NCBI RefSeq assembly: GCF_949628215.1
Contig: NC_134277.1
Location: 28,967,058 to 29,031,057 of the forward strand
DNA from: Phalacrocorax aristotelis
Lineage: Eukaryota > Chordata > Aves > Suliformes > Phalacrocoracidae
Direction of reading: 5' to 3'
DNA: 64,000 bases
Shown here: piece by piece, positions 27,501 through 40,782 of the stretch
Layout: each line of letters opens with the position of its first letter
Numbering within the stretch: the first letter of the stretch is position 1
The notes under the pieces: generated by a model
What the model was told of the DNA's origin: nothing
Seen by the model: only the letters and a program-made list of their open reading frames with translations
The model's database searches: none
Program-made: the position numbers and the translations under genes

Positions 27501-28696
27501 CTCCTGTTCCTCTTGTCCTACAGGCTGAATGTCCTCTGGACTCTGAAGCACAGCTTCTGGTTTAGTTCCATTTGGAAGGAAATCAGCTTGCTCTGAGATG
27601 GCTCCATGACTCAGAAACACAACAGTAAGTTGGGATGATCCAGAGACAGACTCCCAGGCTGAAATGCTAACATATATACATCCCTTGTATTTCAGCAGGA
27701 CTTCACTGCAAGCACAGACTCAAGCCGAAGAGATGCTGAACATTCTTGTGAAGTCACAAAACAGGGATTTGTTACAGCAATTATATAATTATTATGTAAA
27801 TGTTACAAAAGTGGCAATCGTCATAAAATCAGTTATTTTTTTATCCTCTTGCTGAAGATCAGATAACTATCTTTTTATTTTAGAATATCATCCCGTTTCC
27901 TAGATCCATTAACTCTCTGGATATACTAAAACACTGAAACAAATTATACTGAAATGGTTCTTAATTCCCCATGCTTTGCTTTCTTTACATGTAACTGCTG
28001 GGGAGTCAGATTTTGTATTTTTTGGAAGATTTTTTAAAAGTGATTATTCCCTATTGAAAGAAAACAAACTCATCATGGAGTAAGACATAAAACACGTCAC
28101 TTCTGGGTTTGCATTACTTAAAATTGTAAAATAATGTAAAAAATCTTTTCCGCTTCTAATATTCATTTTTGGCAAAGTAATTTTGGAAACAAACTAGAAC
28201 AAAATGTTGAAATAGATATTAATGAAGAATTCTTCTTATCCTTCCAAGTAGAAAATTGCCAGAATTCAGAAGCATGTGAAGACTTTAAATTTTGATGACT
28301 ATTGACTTTCTGGTGGAAAATATTCTCAGTAAGACTGGTTAGTTACTTCTTTAAACATAAGGAGGAAGAAAAACAATGAGTAGTCGGAAAACACCTTAAT
28401 CTATCCCAAAGCAAAAGGAACTGTAAGATTTTGAAACCTCCTCCAGGTTCTTCATAATCATTATCTGAGATAGACTTCAAATGATGATTGCCACCATTAA
28501 TGAGCTTTGTGATGAATTTTTTTTTTAACTAGAAAAAGAAATCGGAATGTGAATTGTGTTTTGTGTATGGTCCGCAAGCTTTCATAACTTTTTCCTAATC
28601 ACACCATGAGCTGTAACACGGCCTGGTAGTGCCTACTAAGAGTTTTGGGCAAAAGAAGAAGCACTTTTCACTATGCAGGCTTCAGATGTAGCTTTA

Positions 28697-28728
28697 TATG
28701 CCTCCTATATTTATATGACTCCTATATT
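28697..28728. repeat. Short local direct duplication
   Basis: Two imperfect copies of a 16-base unit (ATATGCCTCCTATATT, then ATATGACTCCTATATT) lie side by side, and the flanking AGCTTTATAT also recurs at about 28733. It looks like a small slippage duplication. Confidence 0.7.
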
Positions 28729-29622
28729 GAGGAGCTTTATATTTCTCCTCTGATCAGTCATCTCTCCCTAATCCATACTGTATCGAACAATTTGAAAATA
28801 ACATCATTAATGGGAAGGTAGTCATCCACAGAAATCATAATCACATTTGATTTCAGAAAATATTAATAAATTGAACTGCTGCCTGGATCTCGCTTGCCTA
28901 TTTGCCTTTTACAAAAGGATATACGAGCTATGGATAATTTATAAACAAATAGTATTATATTATTGATCATTAATCTCCATGGTTACTGAGCTCCGCCAGT
29001 TTCATCTTGGCTTCTATGTAATTAAACCTTGTTGCACATGTACAGCAGTACAAGCTAGATTAGGCTAAAACCACAGGAATTGTTACAAAGGACAAAGAAG
29101 GAAATTTCCTTTATTTTTTCACCATGACGTAACTGTCAAAGCTGTTTTGTCTCTACATATGGAGCTGGTGAAGAAAAAGCAACATTGTGCTCAAACTCCA
29201 GAAACCAAGTTGTTGTGAGTAACAGTGCACTGAGATGAATGGTGTGCTGATCAGAGTTAGGTCCTGATCTTTGTCCATAGATTTATTAGAGACCTTTTGG
29301 GCACTTTCTGCCCAAAGCTGTTGTCATACTGGGATCTGTAAGAATAACCTCAGATGAGAGTTGATCTGTTCTAATGTGATTATAAAGTAGCTGTAAGTAC
29401 TCAGGCTTGTACAGTTAATTTTTTAAACATTTTTTCCTTCCTTTTTGCCATATGAAAGCGACACTCATAATAACTCAATGGGAGTGTTGTTATTATTATT
29501 ATTAAAAAAGCCACATGAATATACCTGCACATATCATATAAAGTATCATGAAATTCTCCCCCATCTATTTTTCAGTTACAGTAATCTTCAATAGTTCTTG
29601 CAGCAACAGTATGGGAAAGTTT

Positions 29623-29649
29623 AAAGTAAACTTCAATGAAGTTTACTTT
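29623..29649. repeat. 12-bp inverted repeat with 3-nt loop
   Basis: AAAGTAAACTTC at 29623-29634 is followed by AAT and then its exact reverse complement GAAGTTTACTTT at 29638-29649. It would form a tight hairpin in either strand. There is no U-run or gene next to it that would suggest a function. Confidence 0.85.
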
Positions 29650-32309
29650 CTTAACAAACATGTTTTGAGTACTCTTCTACATCACCTTTGAACTGACCTG
29701 ACGCAGGTTAGTCCTCTTCTAGATACCTTGATTCCAAAATATCTAACTACTTGAAAATGCAAATAGGAAATAGTGGAGGATGCTTTTTCATCTTAAAATA
29801 ACTTTTAAAAAATCTCTCTTATAGTCTCCATGCACTGATTATTCTTTCACTTTTCCTTATCAGACTGTTTTCCATTTAATTTTAGTTTCCCGGTTTCTGG
29901 ATTCAATTTCCCCTAGCTTCATCTTTGTGGCATACTTATCCTGCCGCAAGCTGTTCCCCAAGGTGGTGGATATCTGCTTTCCAGTCTAACTGCAGAGGTA
30001 ACTGCTCTGAAGGGCACGGTCACCTTTACCGAAGGGCTCACTGGCGGCTCCTTCTCTTGCATTTCTGCATATTTTCAAACAGTAAGGTTAGCTTTGTCAA
30101 TATTTTCATACTCTGCGGCCTCTCTCCTGCCTTTCTATTTCTTAAAGGTCACAGGTTTCTTCCCAAATAAAGCACATTAACGATTTTTTTTTTCTCATTC
30201 CACCGTAGGTTCACTCCCACTTTTGGCATCTATTATATCTTTTGATGGCTTCCAATGGAGTGGATACTCACAAGTAGCATCAGATATTAAAAACAAAAAT
30301 GAGATTTACAAATAAGTTTTACAGAATGTTCTTCCATGTAATCCATTTCAGAAAAAGCAGCAGAAATTAAAGGTTTTAAATACACAAAACCCAGAGAGGT
30401 ATCCTGTAGTACCATAAGCAGGACCATAAGCAACAAAGAAATCCACTTTTAAAACAGAGTATATACGAGACTATAGAAAACAAAACATTCAGCATATGAA
30501 GAGAGTACTTGTGGATGGTTTTGGCTAGATCAAATCCCAAAAGTTGACAATAGGAGTTCTTCCAGAACTGCATTTAGATGACACTTTCACAAAAAACAGT
30601 GGAGCAACAATAGAATTCTGTCTACATTTCTGCACAATTGCATCATCTTCCCCACACAAAAGTCTAATTCCCCCAAACGTTTCCCTGTCTTCAAAAGGAA
30701 AACAGTGGCCAAGAAGAAAGCCCAAATGAACCCACTTAGTGAGGACTGAAAATACGTGTTTGCAAAGTGGAGACGTATATATTAAAAATGATTTAAAATG
30801 GCTTCAGAAATCAGAGAGAGTCATTTGGTCTTCACTTCTTTCTAAATAAGAATAACAAATTGCAAAATATGCAAGGCTGGATCATATTAGAGAATTCTCA
30901 TAAATTATATATTACATAGTTGGACATTAAACTGTTAATACAGGAAAGCTTCAGAGTATGGGTTTCCAATTTCCACGTTATGAATTTTTGTCAGCACAGC
31001 TTCCTGTGCTCAGATGACGTATCCTGTCAGTGCTAGGCTTTTTTCCCCCCAAATACTTAATTGAATTTTAATGTCATGCAGAAACTCACACACCGGTGTT
31101 TGGTTGAAAGGCAGTGCTGGAGACCATTCTGATTTTTTGCTCCTGATTGTACCTTTGTGATTTCTTACTGTATTAATTCTTGTAAGCAAGTCAAATTTTC
31201 TCACTGAAGACTTAGCCACGTGAGCCTTGATTAAAGACATTAGTAGGCATGGAACAATTAAAGTAAGACTTCATCAGAAAGAATTGGTCTGCAGGGAAGA
31301 GGAGCCGTACAGTAAGTGTACTGTGTGCTAGCACTTTATTTACAGAGGCCATGCTGATAAAACCCAAGATCAAATCAATATCAGTTTGCCTAAAGAAGAA
31401 ACTATCATGCCTCATGGATTGAGACACTAAAGTCTTCTTCTTGCCTATTATTCTTGATACACAGCCACTGTCATGGAGCTTAATCAGAATTCATGAAGCT
31501 GCTAAACCCGAGGAAGATTATTGATCTTATTAAAGATGTAGCAGCAACAGACTGAGAAGATGGGGCCTCCAGAGGAAGGAGAAAATGGGAGCCTCTGGGG
31601 GAAGCCAAAGCAGCTATACTTCACTCGGCGTTTAGCTGGCAGGCTTGCCGCCGCAAGAAACCAGAAACATTTTTCTTCCATATATCAGGAGCTTGAAAGC
31701 CTGGGCACAACCGCCCCATGTTGAGCATCTAAATCTCTTTACTTATAGCTTCTAAGTACGCCTTCCTGGTCATCATCAACAACGTTTTAATTAACTTCGA
31801 AGACTCAATTCCTTCTTCAGTTAATCCGATCTAATGCCACTGAAAAAAAAAAAGGAGTGGTATAGGTGTAATGTAGCTGGATGGGAATTTAAAAACTGTA
31901 GATTACAAGGATATTACAGATGGCCTAATTTGACTGACACAGCTGGTACTAACACAGAGAGAAATAATCTAGGTGTACTTTTGTATCCTAGGGTTTTTTT
32001 TTTGCTGTACTCTTTTTAGAGTGCAAATTAATTGCTATATTTATAGAAACTGTTGAGTGATAACAGTGGAACTAGAACTGTGCAAATAATTTTTTTCAGA
32101 TCAGTTACCAAACTAAAAAATGAAATAAAATTTGTTTAGACTGACCCAAAATAAATTTTTTTCATTTCTCCTGATGAAAATAAAGCCTGAAAAAGTCCCA
32201 ATTTGAGTAAGTTGTTCCATTTGACAGGAAGTTAGCTATTTTATTTCGAGGTACCTAGAACAAGAGGGGTCAAAGGGCTCAATTCACAGAAATTTGGAGT
32301 CAGGGGTTC

Positions 32310-32380
32310 CCCCTGATGAATAGCTGTGTGGTCACACAGCTTAAGTCAGTGAGATGTGAGAACCTGGGTTAAATTTGGAG
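32310..32380 (+). repeat. Possible ancient MIR-like SINE fragment
   Basis: The stretch GGTCACACAGCTTAAGTCAG followed by 'gagaacctgggtt' resembles the core of MIR-type tRNA-derived SINEs (GGTCACACAGCTAGTAAGTG, then 'cgaacccaggt'). The likeness is short and diverged, and the rest of a MIR cannot be traced by eye, so this is tentative. Confidence 0.25.
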
Positions 32381-33430
32381 GGATCCTCCAGCCTCAGGAG
32401 ACAGGATTTTTGGAGCTGAATCTCCCTCAGTCTCTGCTGCTGCAACTCTTCCATCTTACTTCTGTATAAAATGCATAATAAATATTAGGTCATTTGGGAG
32501 CATGCCCATCCCTGTAAAGACACAAACTCCTTACTCGTGGCCCTCATTTTTTTCTCTCTGCCAAAGGAGCAATGGGATGGAAAGAAGGAGGGCAGAGAAG
32601 GAGAGGCACTGGCTCTTGCATCCCTTCCCCAGCCAAAGAGGGCAGAAGAGCCTGCAGCTGACACCTTCAGGGCGATGACCTGGAGCTCCTCCTAACCTTC
32701 TCCCTACCCAGCTTGTGAAGGTGCTGCTCCACCCTGGGTGTTTAATTATATACACAAAATGCACCAGTATCAGGAGCAGGGACTGAGAACCCCATCCAGG
32801 AAAAGCTAATAACATGGTAATTAGAAGACTAATTCAGGAAGGAAATTAAAAATCTGAATTCAAATAATCTCATGAAGAGGAAGATCTTGAATACACAGCA
32901 CCCATGTTCTGCATCATTCAAGTGCCAGGCACTGCATCAAAAGAGGCACAAGCCTTTCTTTTTCCGCTTCCAGCTTTATTTATCTAGTGAAAAAAGTCAG
33001 CTGAAACTATTTGGCAAATCTGATCCAGATTAAAGGGGGGAGACACACACACACTAAAACCAGTACTCCCAATAATTACTGTAGTCATCTAAAACATTCA
33101 CCCAGCTGAACACCACAGTGGTATTCTTACAGCACACCTGTGCAGGCAGGATCGTCAAGCTAAACTGGAACTAATTTTATCTCTCTGCAGCAGGTGAAAA
33201 TTAAAAACAGAAGGGAGTAACACAGGTCTCTTGGCCAGCAATCACTCTCCCGATAGCAGGTGACATGCAGCTGCTCTTATCAGGGTAAAAGCTACAGCCA
33301 GAGAGGTAGGAAAGAATTTTTGGGTTCATTCTTATTGCAGAAGGTGGCAGGTTGATGTTACGTCTGCAGGAACTGTGCGATGATCTGTGCCACTGGGAGG
33401 AATCCTTTCTGGCTCCCTACTCTTTCCAGA

Positions 33431-33950
33431 AATCATAGAACCATAGAATCATTTAGGTTGGAAAAGACCCTAAAGATCATTGAGTCCAACTGAAAACCTA
33501 ACGCTGCCAGGTCCACCTCTAAACCATGTCCCCAAGCACCACATCTACACATCTTTTAAATACCTCCAGGGATGTTGACCCAACCACTTCCCTGGGCAGC
33601 CTGTTCCAGTGCTTGACAGCCCCTTCAGTGAAGAAATTTTTCCTAATATCCAATCTAAATCTCCCCTGATGCAACTTGAGGCCGTTTCCTCTCATCATAT
33701 TGCTTGTTACTTGGGAAAGGGACTGACACCCACCTCACTACAGCCTCCTTTCAAGTAGTTGTACAGAGTCATAAGGTCTCCCCTGAGCCTTCTTTTCACC
33801 AGACTAAACAACCCGAGTTCCCTTGGCAGCTCCTCATAGGACTTGTTCTCTAAGCCCTTCACCATTTTTGTTGCCTTTCTTCGCACACTCTCCAGCACCT
33901 CAAAGTTTTTCATGTAGTGAAGGGCCCAAAATTGAACACAGCATTTGAGG
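33431..33950 (-). mobile_element. CR1 LINE 3' end with ORF2 C-terminus
   Basis: The left edge AATCATAGAACCATAGAATC is the reverse complement of the CR1 terminal repeat. Antisense CR1 3' UTR follows ('ggttggaaaagaccctaaag', 'gagtccaac'). The minus strand from about 33945 to 33720 encodes the ORF2 tail: [17 protein letters not shown], then [17 protein letters not shown] and [20 protein letters not shown]. It belongs to a different CR1 subfamily from the 16-18 kb elements, judging by the [12 protein letters not shown] variant and different 3' UTR wording. It is 5'-truncated. The right edge is approximate. Confidence 0.93.
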
Positions 33951-36900
33951 TCCTTCCCATTGCAGGGTGCCCTTACACGCTGGCCCAAACAGTTCTTACT
34001 CCTCCAGTGAGAAGAGAGGGGCCCAAGCATTTGCGCCCCCTGTTTGTCCTCCAGGAATCCATCATCACAACCAAGCAGTGAGCGGGACCATGGCTGTGCG
34101 TGTGCTTATATGCTGTGCAAAGAGCTCATGGTGTGCTTGAATTTCATGCCAGTGACATATTCCCCAGAAACCATGGATCAGGTTAGTCTTTCATTTCCAC
34201 TGTTATTATGGTAGTGTCATAGCTTATTTTTTCATCTACAATTTATATATTCTATATTTATGATCTATCCAACCTATCTGAGAGACTTTTGGTTGTGAAA
34301 AGGAGATACAGCTTCAAAAAGAAAGAGACTAGAAAAATGCCATCTCAATCTTATCAAGCTAGGTAAAGTATTTACGGAGCATGCCCCATTGCGAAGATGA
34401 ATTTTGTTGTGATTTTCCTACGTTAGAAAACCAAGGTTTTGCCTCTTACAATCAACCTTGATAGTTTCTAGGGAGTGAGGACTGATCTCAGCTTGCAGCT
34501 GTGGATCCAAGTGTGTCAACCCACATATGCCATGTATGGTTTAAGCAAATCATTTCATGCATGATATTTACCATCCATGTCAACCTGAACAGTTAGGAAA
34601 TTAAAATTCTGTGGTATTATGGATTCACTGGGCTGACAAAACAATTCTCAGCCTGGAATCTACTGCAAAAATAGCCAATACTTGTCACAAGAACAGAAGA
34701 GGCTGCCCAAACACATGATATCCTTCCACAATTTTTTGTGTATCACTATACCCCTTCAAAATGCTAACCATGAACATAACTAGAAGTAGTTATAAAGTGT
34801 TTTATTTCTAGACGGGAACACTGTTCAGGAAAGGTAGTAGAGGCATAAGGCCATGAGGGTGGACCTCTGAAGGATTTTTTCCTAGGCAAGAAAGGGACCA
34901 TGATAAAGCGCTCTCTGATCTTCTGGATGTGATTGTAAAAAGACCAACGAAGAAAGACACGACTTACCCTGAAGCACAGCAGACGCTGTGTTTCCATTGA
35001 TAATCCATGCAAGTCCACTGAGTGGAGAGCAGTATTAGTCTCACACAAGAAATGAAAGATGATTTTAATATAGACCGAGAGACTGGAAATATCCGTTCTG
35101 CTAAAAATTACAACAGGACAACTGCGTACTATGTAATACCAGCAATAAGGATACTCACAAATGAACACTTCAAAAGGGCAGAATTACCTTAGGAGTTCTT
35201 TGCCTTTCCAGAGTAAATGTGCCATAACCACTACCAAAGACGTGTTCTAAGAAATCATATATAATTAGAACCATTTAGGATTGATTTCGTAAAGCATGAA
35301 AAAGCATCTCATAGGAAATCCATTTACATGTTTTATTGGTGCAAATAGCTACACATTTCTCTGTGTATATCGTATGCTCAGTATCTCATGAGGAAAATAA
35401 AATGGGGATATAAATCCGACCCTTATCTTCCAATTAATTTCTTGTAGAAGTTTCTTCCTTAAATAAGCTACGGCCTGTTTCAGGACACCCTTATTATGTT
35501 GTTATTCTATCAATGTACTGTTGTTATTTTGATAACAGTAGATCAAAATCAAGATTTCTCTTTCCAAACTTCTGATATATAACAGAATAACTTCCTTGGT
35601 TTTCTTAAAATCCTATAATTTAATTACTATAAGCACTCCCTTTTCTCTCTGAATCTATATGAATTCATAACAGTGTGCTTTTATAATCAATTTTTTTCTT
35701 CTAAAGATTCTGTTTTCCTTGTTCTGCAGAATCCTTTTAATTAAAGCACACCCACAAAAGCTGGAATGTTGGAGGACGATGTTTTCTGGAGCTGCTGCTG
35801 TGTGCTCGTGAGTATGCTGCACATCTTGAAAGAAAATGGTAGTTTCACGACAAACCTAAATGTCTTATAACAGCTTGTTCTGTAATTTTAATTTATGCTA
35901 CTTTTTGAACATGTCAAGTTTTAGTTTATATGTAGGCTCAGCCCAGTACTTTTCTACCGAGCGTGTAAGGCTGCTGTGGGGAGTGATGCATGACAAGCTA
36001 TGATTTGCGGGCAGGTGGGAACTGCCTGAAATACATGTATCTTCATAAGTTATTCCTAAAATGCTATTATTACCTGAACTGTCTCTAGCTTCAGAACTAG
36101 ATAGCCTTTCCTTCCCTCTGTACTGGAGTAGAAAGGCGGTGGGAGGGAAGCAAAGTTATTTTTTATCCCCGTGACTGTGGAGCTGTTATCACTGCCAGTG
36201 GCTCCAAAAGCCCACGCTGGCTGAGGGACACATCTGGGCTGCTGAGGGCTGTGCTAGCTCTGGGAAAAGCAGGCATTTCCCAAAGAAACTCTGAGGCATC
36301 CTCAGAAAGAGGGTGTTGCACTACTGGCCCACTTAACAAAGCTGGTACACAAATACAAAAGGCCTACCTGCCTATTATAAACTTCTAAATGTGAGAGGTG
36401 TGTATTAAGACGGCGCTCAGATGTCACAGCGATTCCCATTTGATACATCCCAATGCCTGGATCAAAGGATCAAAGTGATCCCACTAGTGGATGTATTACA
36501 GTTTCTAAATACATTACTTAAAATGCTATTGCAAAAGCTAAACCGATGGAATCTCTGTTCTCATAAGCTTTATAGTTATTCTTTACATAGTGGCTTGTAC
36601 ATAAGACTCTTGTACAGCTATTCCAGTTCTTGAGTGCTTCTAAGGAACTAAGACCAATTAAAATTCTTCACTTGTGTATAATAAAGTAGGATATTTTTAG
36701 TGTTATTCAGCATAGCTAACATATATATGGAAAATAGCAATAAAATACTGAAGTTTAAATTTAATAAACTGCTCAGTGGGAATTTGTAAATGAGAACTCT
36801 GCTTTGGAAAGTTTGCCACTTGAAAGAAGAAAAGCTGTTTTACTTGGGAACCTAAACCTCCACTGGATGGAATATTCCAGCTTTTTGGACTATTGGATGG

Positions 36901-37429
36901 ATAAGCCAAGCTTCTAAATCTTTTCTACCCCCATGTGTCTGACCATTGTCACTGCTAAAATTAAGCAGCAAGAAGCTGAATTTATAGGTATGTAAGAATA
37001 ATAAGCAGATACACAAAATGGCGTTTATGGGCTATTTATCACAGGGCTCCGGAGGAAGCAGGGAAATGCCTGGGAGCTGGCAAAATACTAACAGCAAAAG
37101 TGGACTTCCACTTGCATAAAACACAGGAATAGGACTTCTAACCTTTTTTAAAATCTCTTTGTGTTAACTCAAATGTTACTATATACTAGGGAGTAACACT
37201 TTTGAAAATTTCATTTTGTTTTCATCTACACAGACACATATTTCCTGAGTGGCAAAAGACAAAAATTGGCTTTCTGGTAGTTGCCTGAAAACTAATCAGT
37301 TCCAACACAAATTAATGACATTTAAACTTTGTCACCACCTGAGGATCTTAGTACTATTTATACTTCAGACATAAGATTGGAAAAAGTTTTTTACATATTT
37401 GTCACATTGATTCAAATTAAGTAATGACT

Positions 37430-38720
37430 TCTCCATTTTTACAATCTAAAAATATATTTGCTTTGTAAAATACATTTAATTTAAATAATACTTTCCTGAA
37501 ATCTTCACACACCTCTGCTGTCTTCTTATCCACTTTATCAGTTCTTTCTTTTTCAAGAGAAGATCTAATCAACAAATTGACATTCTTTCTCCTTTCATCC
37601 ACTCTCCCATTTTTCCTCTCTCTCCCAATCCTTTATCCTGGCAATTCTTATCAGATTTTCATTTTACCCTTCCTCCTTTACCAGTAATCCTGTAATTTTC
37701 TATTTGTTTGGGTTTTTTTTCCCTTGTTCTTTGTTTTTCTTAACTCTTCATGGCCATCCCAACACACGTAGAAGGATGTTTGTCTCATCCATATTTTTTA
37801 CAATCCTACATTTGACCTCATTTTGCTTTTGCATTCCTGCTGAGTCTTCCTCCTGTCTATTACTTCTAAAATAAAACAATGCACTGCCTCAAACAATTAC
37901 CTCGGATGGCTTTCTGCCAGCTTCACCTTCTCCCAAGTTGTCTTTAATTTCGGCTGTGTACGCTCCACTCAGCTCTTCTGAGGTTGCTATTAATGATGTG
38001 ACTGAATCTCAGGACTCCTTCCACCTCCACAGCCTGTGATGTTACTGATCATACTGTGACTCTGAAATCTTGTTCTCTCCTGACTCTCCATCTTTTGTTG
38101 TTTTCTTTTCCAAATCATTGCCAATTCCTTAACCTTTCTGTCAGACATGGGGGATCTCCATCCTAGCTTTCTCTTTCAACAGATATCTCACCAGGCTCTA
38201 TTTTTACCTCTTCTTATTCTACTTTGTTTTCTTAGATGATTTCTTGTGATTCCATCAATGCAACTTTCATCCCTACCATGCAAGTTCTTAATTTTTTGTT
38301 ACACGTACCTGGTTTCCCCTTGAGCCTAAAACACTGAAGTCAAGATGACCTTCCTGAATTCTTTCTATGATTTTATCAGCCTGTGTTTTTATCCTTTCCC
38401 TGGCATTCTGCTTTACTGACATTTTGAATACAAGTTAGGGGCATCCATTGGGCACTCATCTACAATCTTATCTTGTATCTTACTATGGAGTTCATTGTTC
38501 CAAGTGGATGATGCCATCTTCAGTTGCCCGTACATCTCTTTCTCTCAGAAGTTCTTTCATACATGCCTTTCAGGCTTTCTTCTAGAAAACTATCCCCAAA
38601 ACAGCCTGTAAAAAAACCTATGCAGCCTTCCTTCAAAGTTATCTCAAATCTCAGGAAACTGAGAATTGGTATTGGTCTGCAGCATTTTCTGTGGGGAGTG
38701 CTCTTCTTAATTTATTTGTA
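37430..38720. other. Long pyrimidine-rich tract on the + strand
   Basis: For about 1.3 kb the + strand is markedly rich in T and C ('ttctttctcctttcatccac', 'tctctctcccaatcctttat' and many similar stretches), and therefore purine-rich on the minus strand. It is not a simple tandem repeat. Such asymmetry is typical of an old antisense retroelement or of minus-strand transcribed sequence, but I could not match it to a family. The frames on both strands are closed every few dozen codons. Confidence 0.5.
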
Positions 38721-40756
38721 GATGTGTAAATACATTGTGTGCTACATTCTGCACTACAGATATCTAGTCTATGCTAAATACATACTCTTAACTTCACTCT
38801 TGTTCGCTTCTTGTTTTTTACTTCAGTTTCTCTTATAAATATTACAAGCTCTCTTGCTTTAAGACCTGCCTTTTTGGGTGTGCACGGTAACCAGTACAAT
38901 AACCCATGAGACAACAAAAGAATTTTTGGCTCTACTCACACGGCACTGATGAGAGTTCCAAAACACTTATTCTCCCCAGACACCTGTAGCAGCATATACA
39001 CAACAATAAGACTCATTATTATGCTAAATAATGTAATGGCAAAAGAGTAATTAAGTTCAAAGATGTCAGACGGATTGAGGCATTACTATTGTAGCATGTC
39101 AGCCCATTTCATTGCATTAAAAGAATGTAAAAATATAGTTTGAAAATCAAACCTATGCAGTATTGCACACTTCAGTCTAATCAAAACCTTTTCACACTCA
39201 GAATTTCACCCGTTTTTCAAATAGTGAGGCAGATAGAGATTCCCACTGCTGCCAGAGCTATATAGATCAGGAGGGGAAGAGGGCATGAAGAAGTATGTAT
39301 GTTCCATGCATATACAGTGCCAGACATAATAGGATCACGATTAACCACTAGATCACTCAGGTGCTACGACAGTAAACAGGAAAAACAGTTGAAGTTGGTT
39401 AGGGAATATCTTGAATTTAATTTCCTAAAGGTGTGAGAATCCCAGGGCATTTCAGATTGGCATATTCTAATTTTATATAAAACCAAAAAAACCCCGAAAT
39501 ATGAAAGTGAAGCCCACTGGATTGTATAACGTACAAATCACTTCAAGAGAGTTCAGTGTGAAAGGTGATATGAAAGTGCAAGTTGTTAACCACCGTTGCA
39601 GCTGACTGAGCGTTTTGTTTATTCTCTAACCAGATTCTGCTTCAGGAGTCTGTACCACAACTAATTAACCATAATGCTTTATAATTGTATAAACAGAATA
39701 TATAATAGATCTGTATGATATATAATTAAGTCTGCCCTTAAGGAAAGCTTTTGCAAGACAAACCATGTGCTCTTTGAGAACTGCCTCTTTATATGCTTGC
39801 TTATAAGGCAGGCATATTTCCCTGCCAGCAGAACTTGGGGAACATTCTAGAAAATAACATTCGTTAAGGCTGGCCAGATGTTTTCTTGCAGGACTGACTA
39901 CTGGGAGCCTCATCTCCGAAGCTGAGGTGGTTGCAGCTGCTTTTGCTCCTTCCTTTATGCAGCCTGCGGTGAGGAAAGGGGCTTTGGTACAGAAATTTGT
40001 CTGATTTAAAAAAAAAAATCAAGCTCACTTGCTGTTGCCATGCAGTAGTCACTTGTTTAATCTTGGGTTTTGCTGGCCTCACTTTCTGTATTTTTGTGTG
40101 TATTAAATTCTAGGCTCAACTCCATTATTGCTCCTGGACCTGCAATACAAGAACAAAACCCGAAACAAACATGAATATTTTGTTTCTGAACTGTGACCCA
40201 TAAATAAGCACAGCCCGATGTGGTTAGAGGATCGCCATTCTCCCGTCTGGTGTTTGATGTGCTTGTCGTTCCCATGAAATAAAAAGGACACGTAGGAGTT
40301 CAGGACACCTGCGGGGACCAGACATGTGATTTCATTAGATGAGGGCCTGCTTCCTTGAGGTGACAGGACAGGCAACATCCGTCTTTAAGACCCATTCAAG
40401 CAAAGGTGTGAAAGTGCCACATCACCCCTACATGGGGACTGGAGCTTTGCGTGTCCCAGCCTGTGGCTGTTAGAGAAGTCTTGAAATACCAGGCTTAGCA
40501 GAGCTGATTCAGTCCAGTGAAGGATTGCACTAGACTGTTTTCACATAAAACCTGTCATTTTAAGATGCCATTTTAAGAGCCAGCAGCCATCCAAGCACCC
40601 CAAGATGAGAAACTCCCACCTACTTAGTACTCTGCTGATGGTCTACTTGAAGATCCACTTCCAAGGACCACTGTGCCTTGGGGAGCTTGTTCACACTTTG
40701 GATATCTTAAATGTACACCATAAAAGAAGTTAATATGAAGATAAGCTGTTTGCTGA

Positions 40757-40782
40757 AAGAAAGAAAAGAAAAGAAAGAAAGA
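40757..40782. repeat. A/G-rich simple repeat
   Basis: A short run of AAAGA and AAAAG units on the + strand. It is low-complexity sequence without a visible role. Confidence 0.75.

Larger units (their letters stand above)
18561..33430. other. Intergenic sequence, no gene recognised
   Basis: A long AT-rich stretch without recognisable exons or young repeats. Overlapping short open frames cluster near 21.9-22.3 kb (minus, 123 codons at most) and 25.5-27.5 kb. None has similarity I recognise. Small simple-sequence patches occur, for example TA-rich at about 24650-24680 and (TTA)n near 29490. Short inverted and direct repeats at 29623-29649 and 28697-28728 are listed separately. Confidence 0.6.

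Noticed and set aside
25551-27620. Cluster of overlapping 60-114 codon frames on both strands
   Set aside because: The region is slightly less AT-rich, so frames run longer. None shows similarity, splice context or codon pattern of a gene.
34764-35168. 134-codon minus-strand frame
   Set aside because: No similarity recognised, ordinary AT-rich composition and a length compatible with chance. Only the splice-like segment inside it is kept, as a weak finding.
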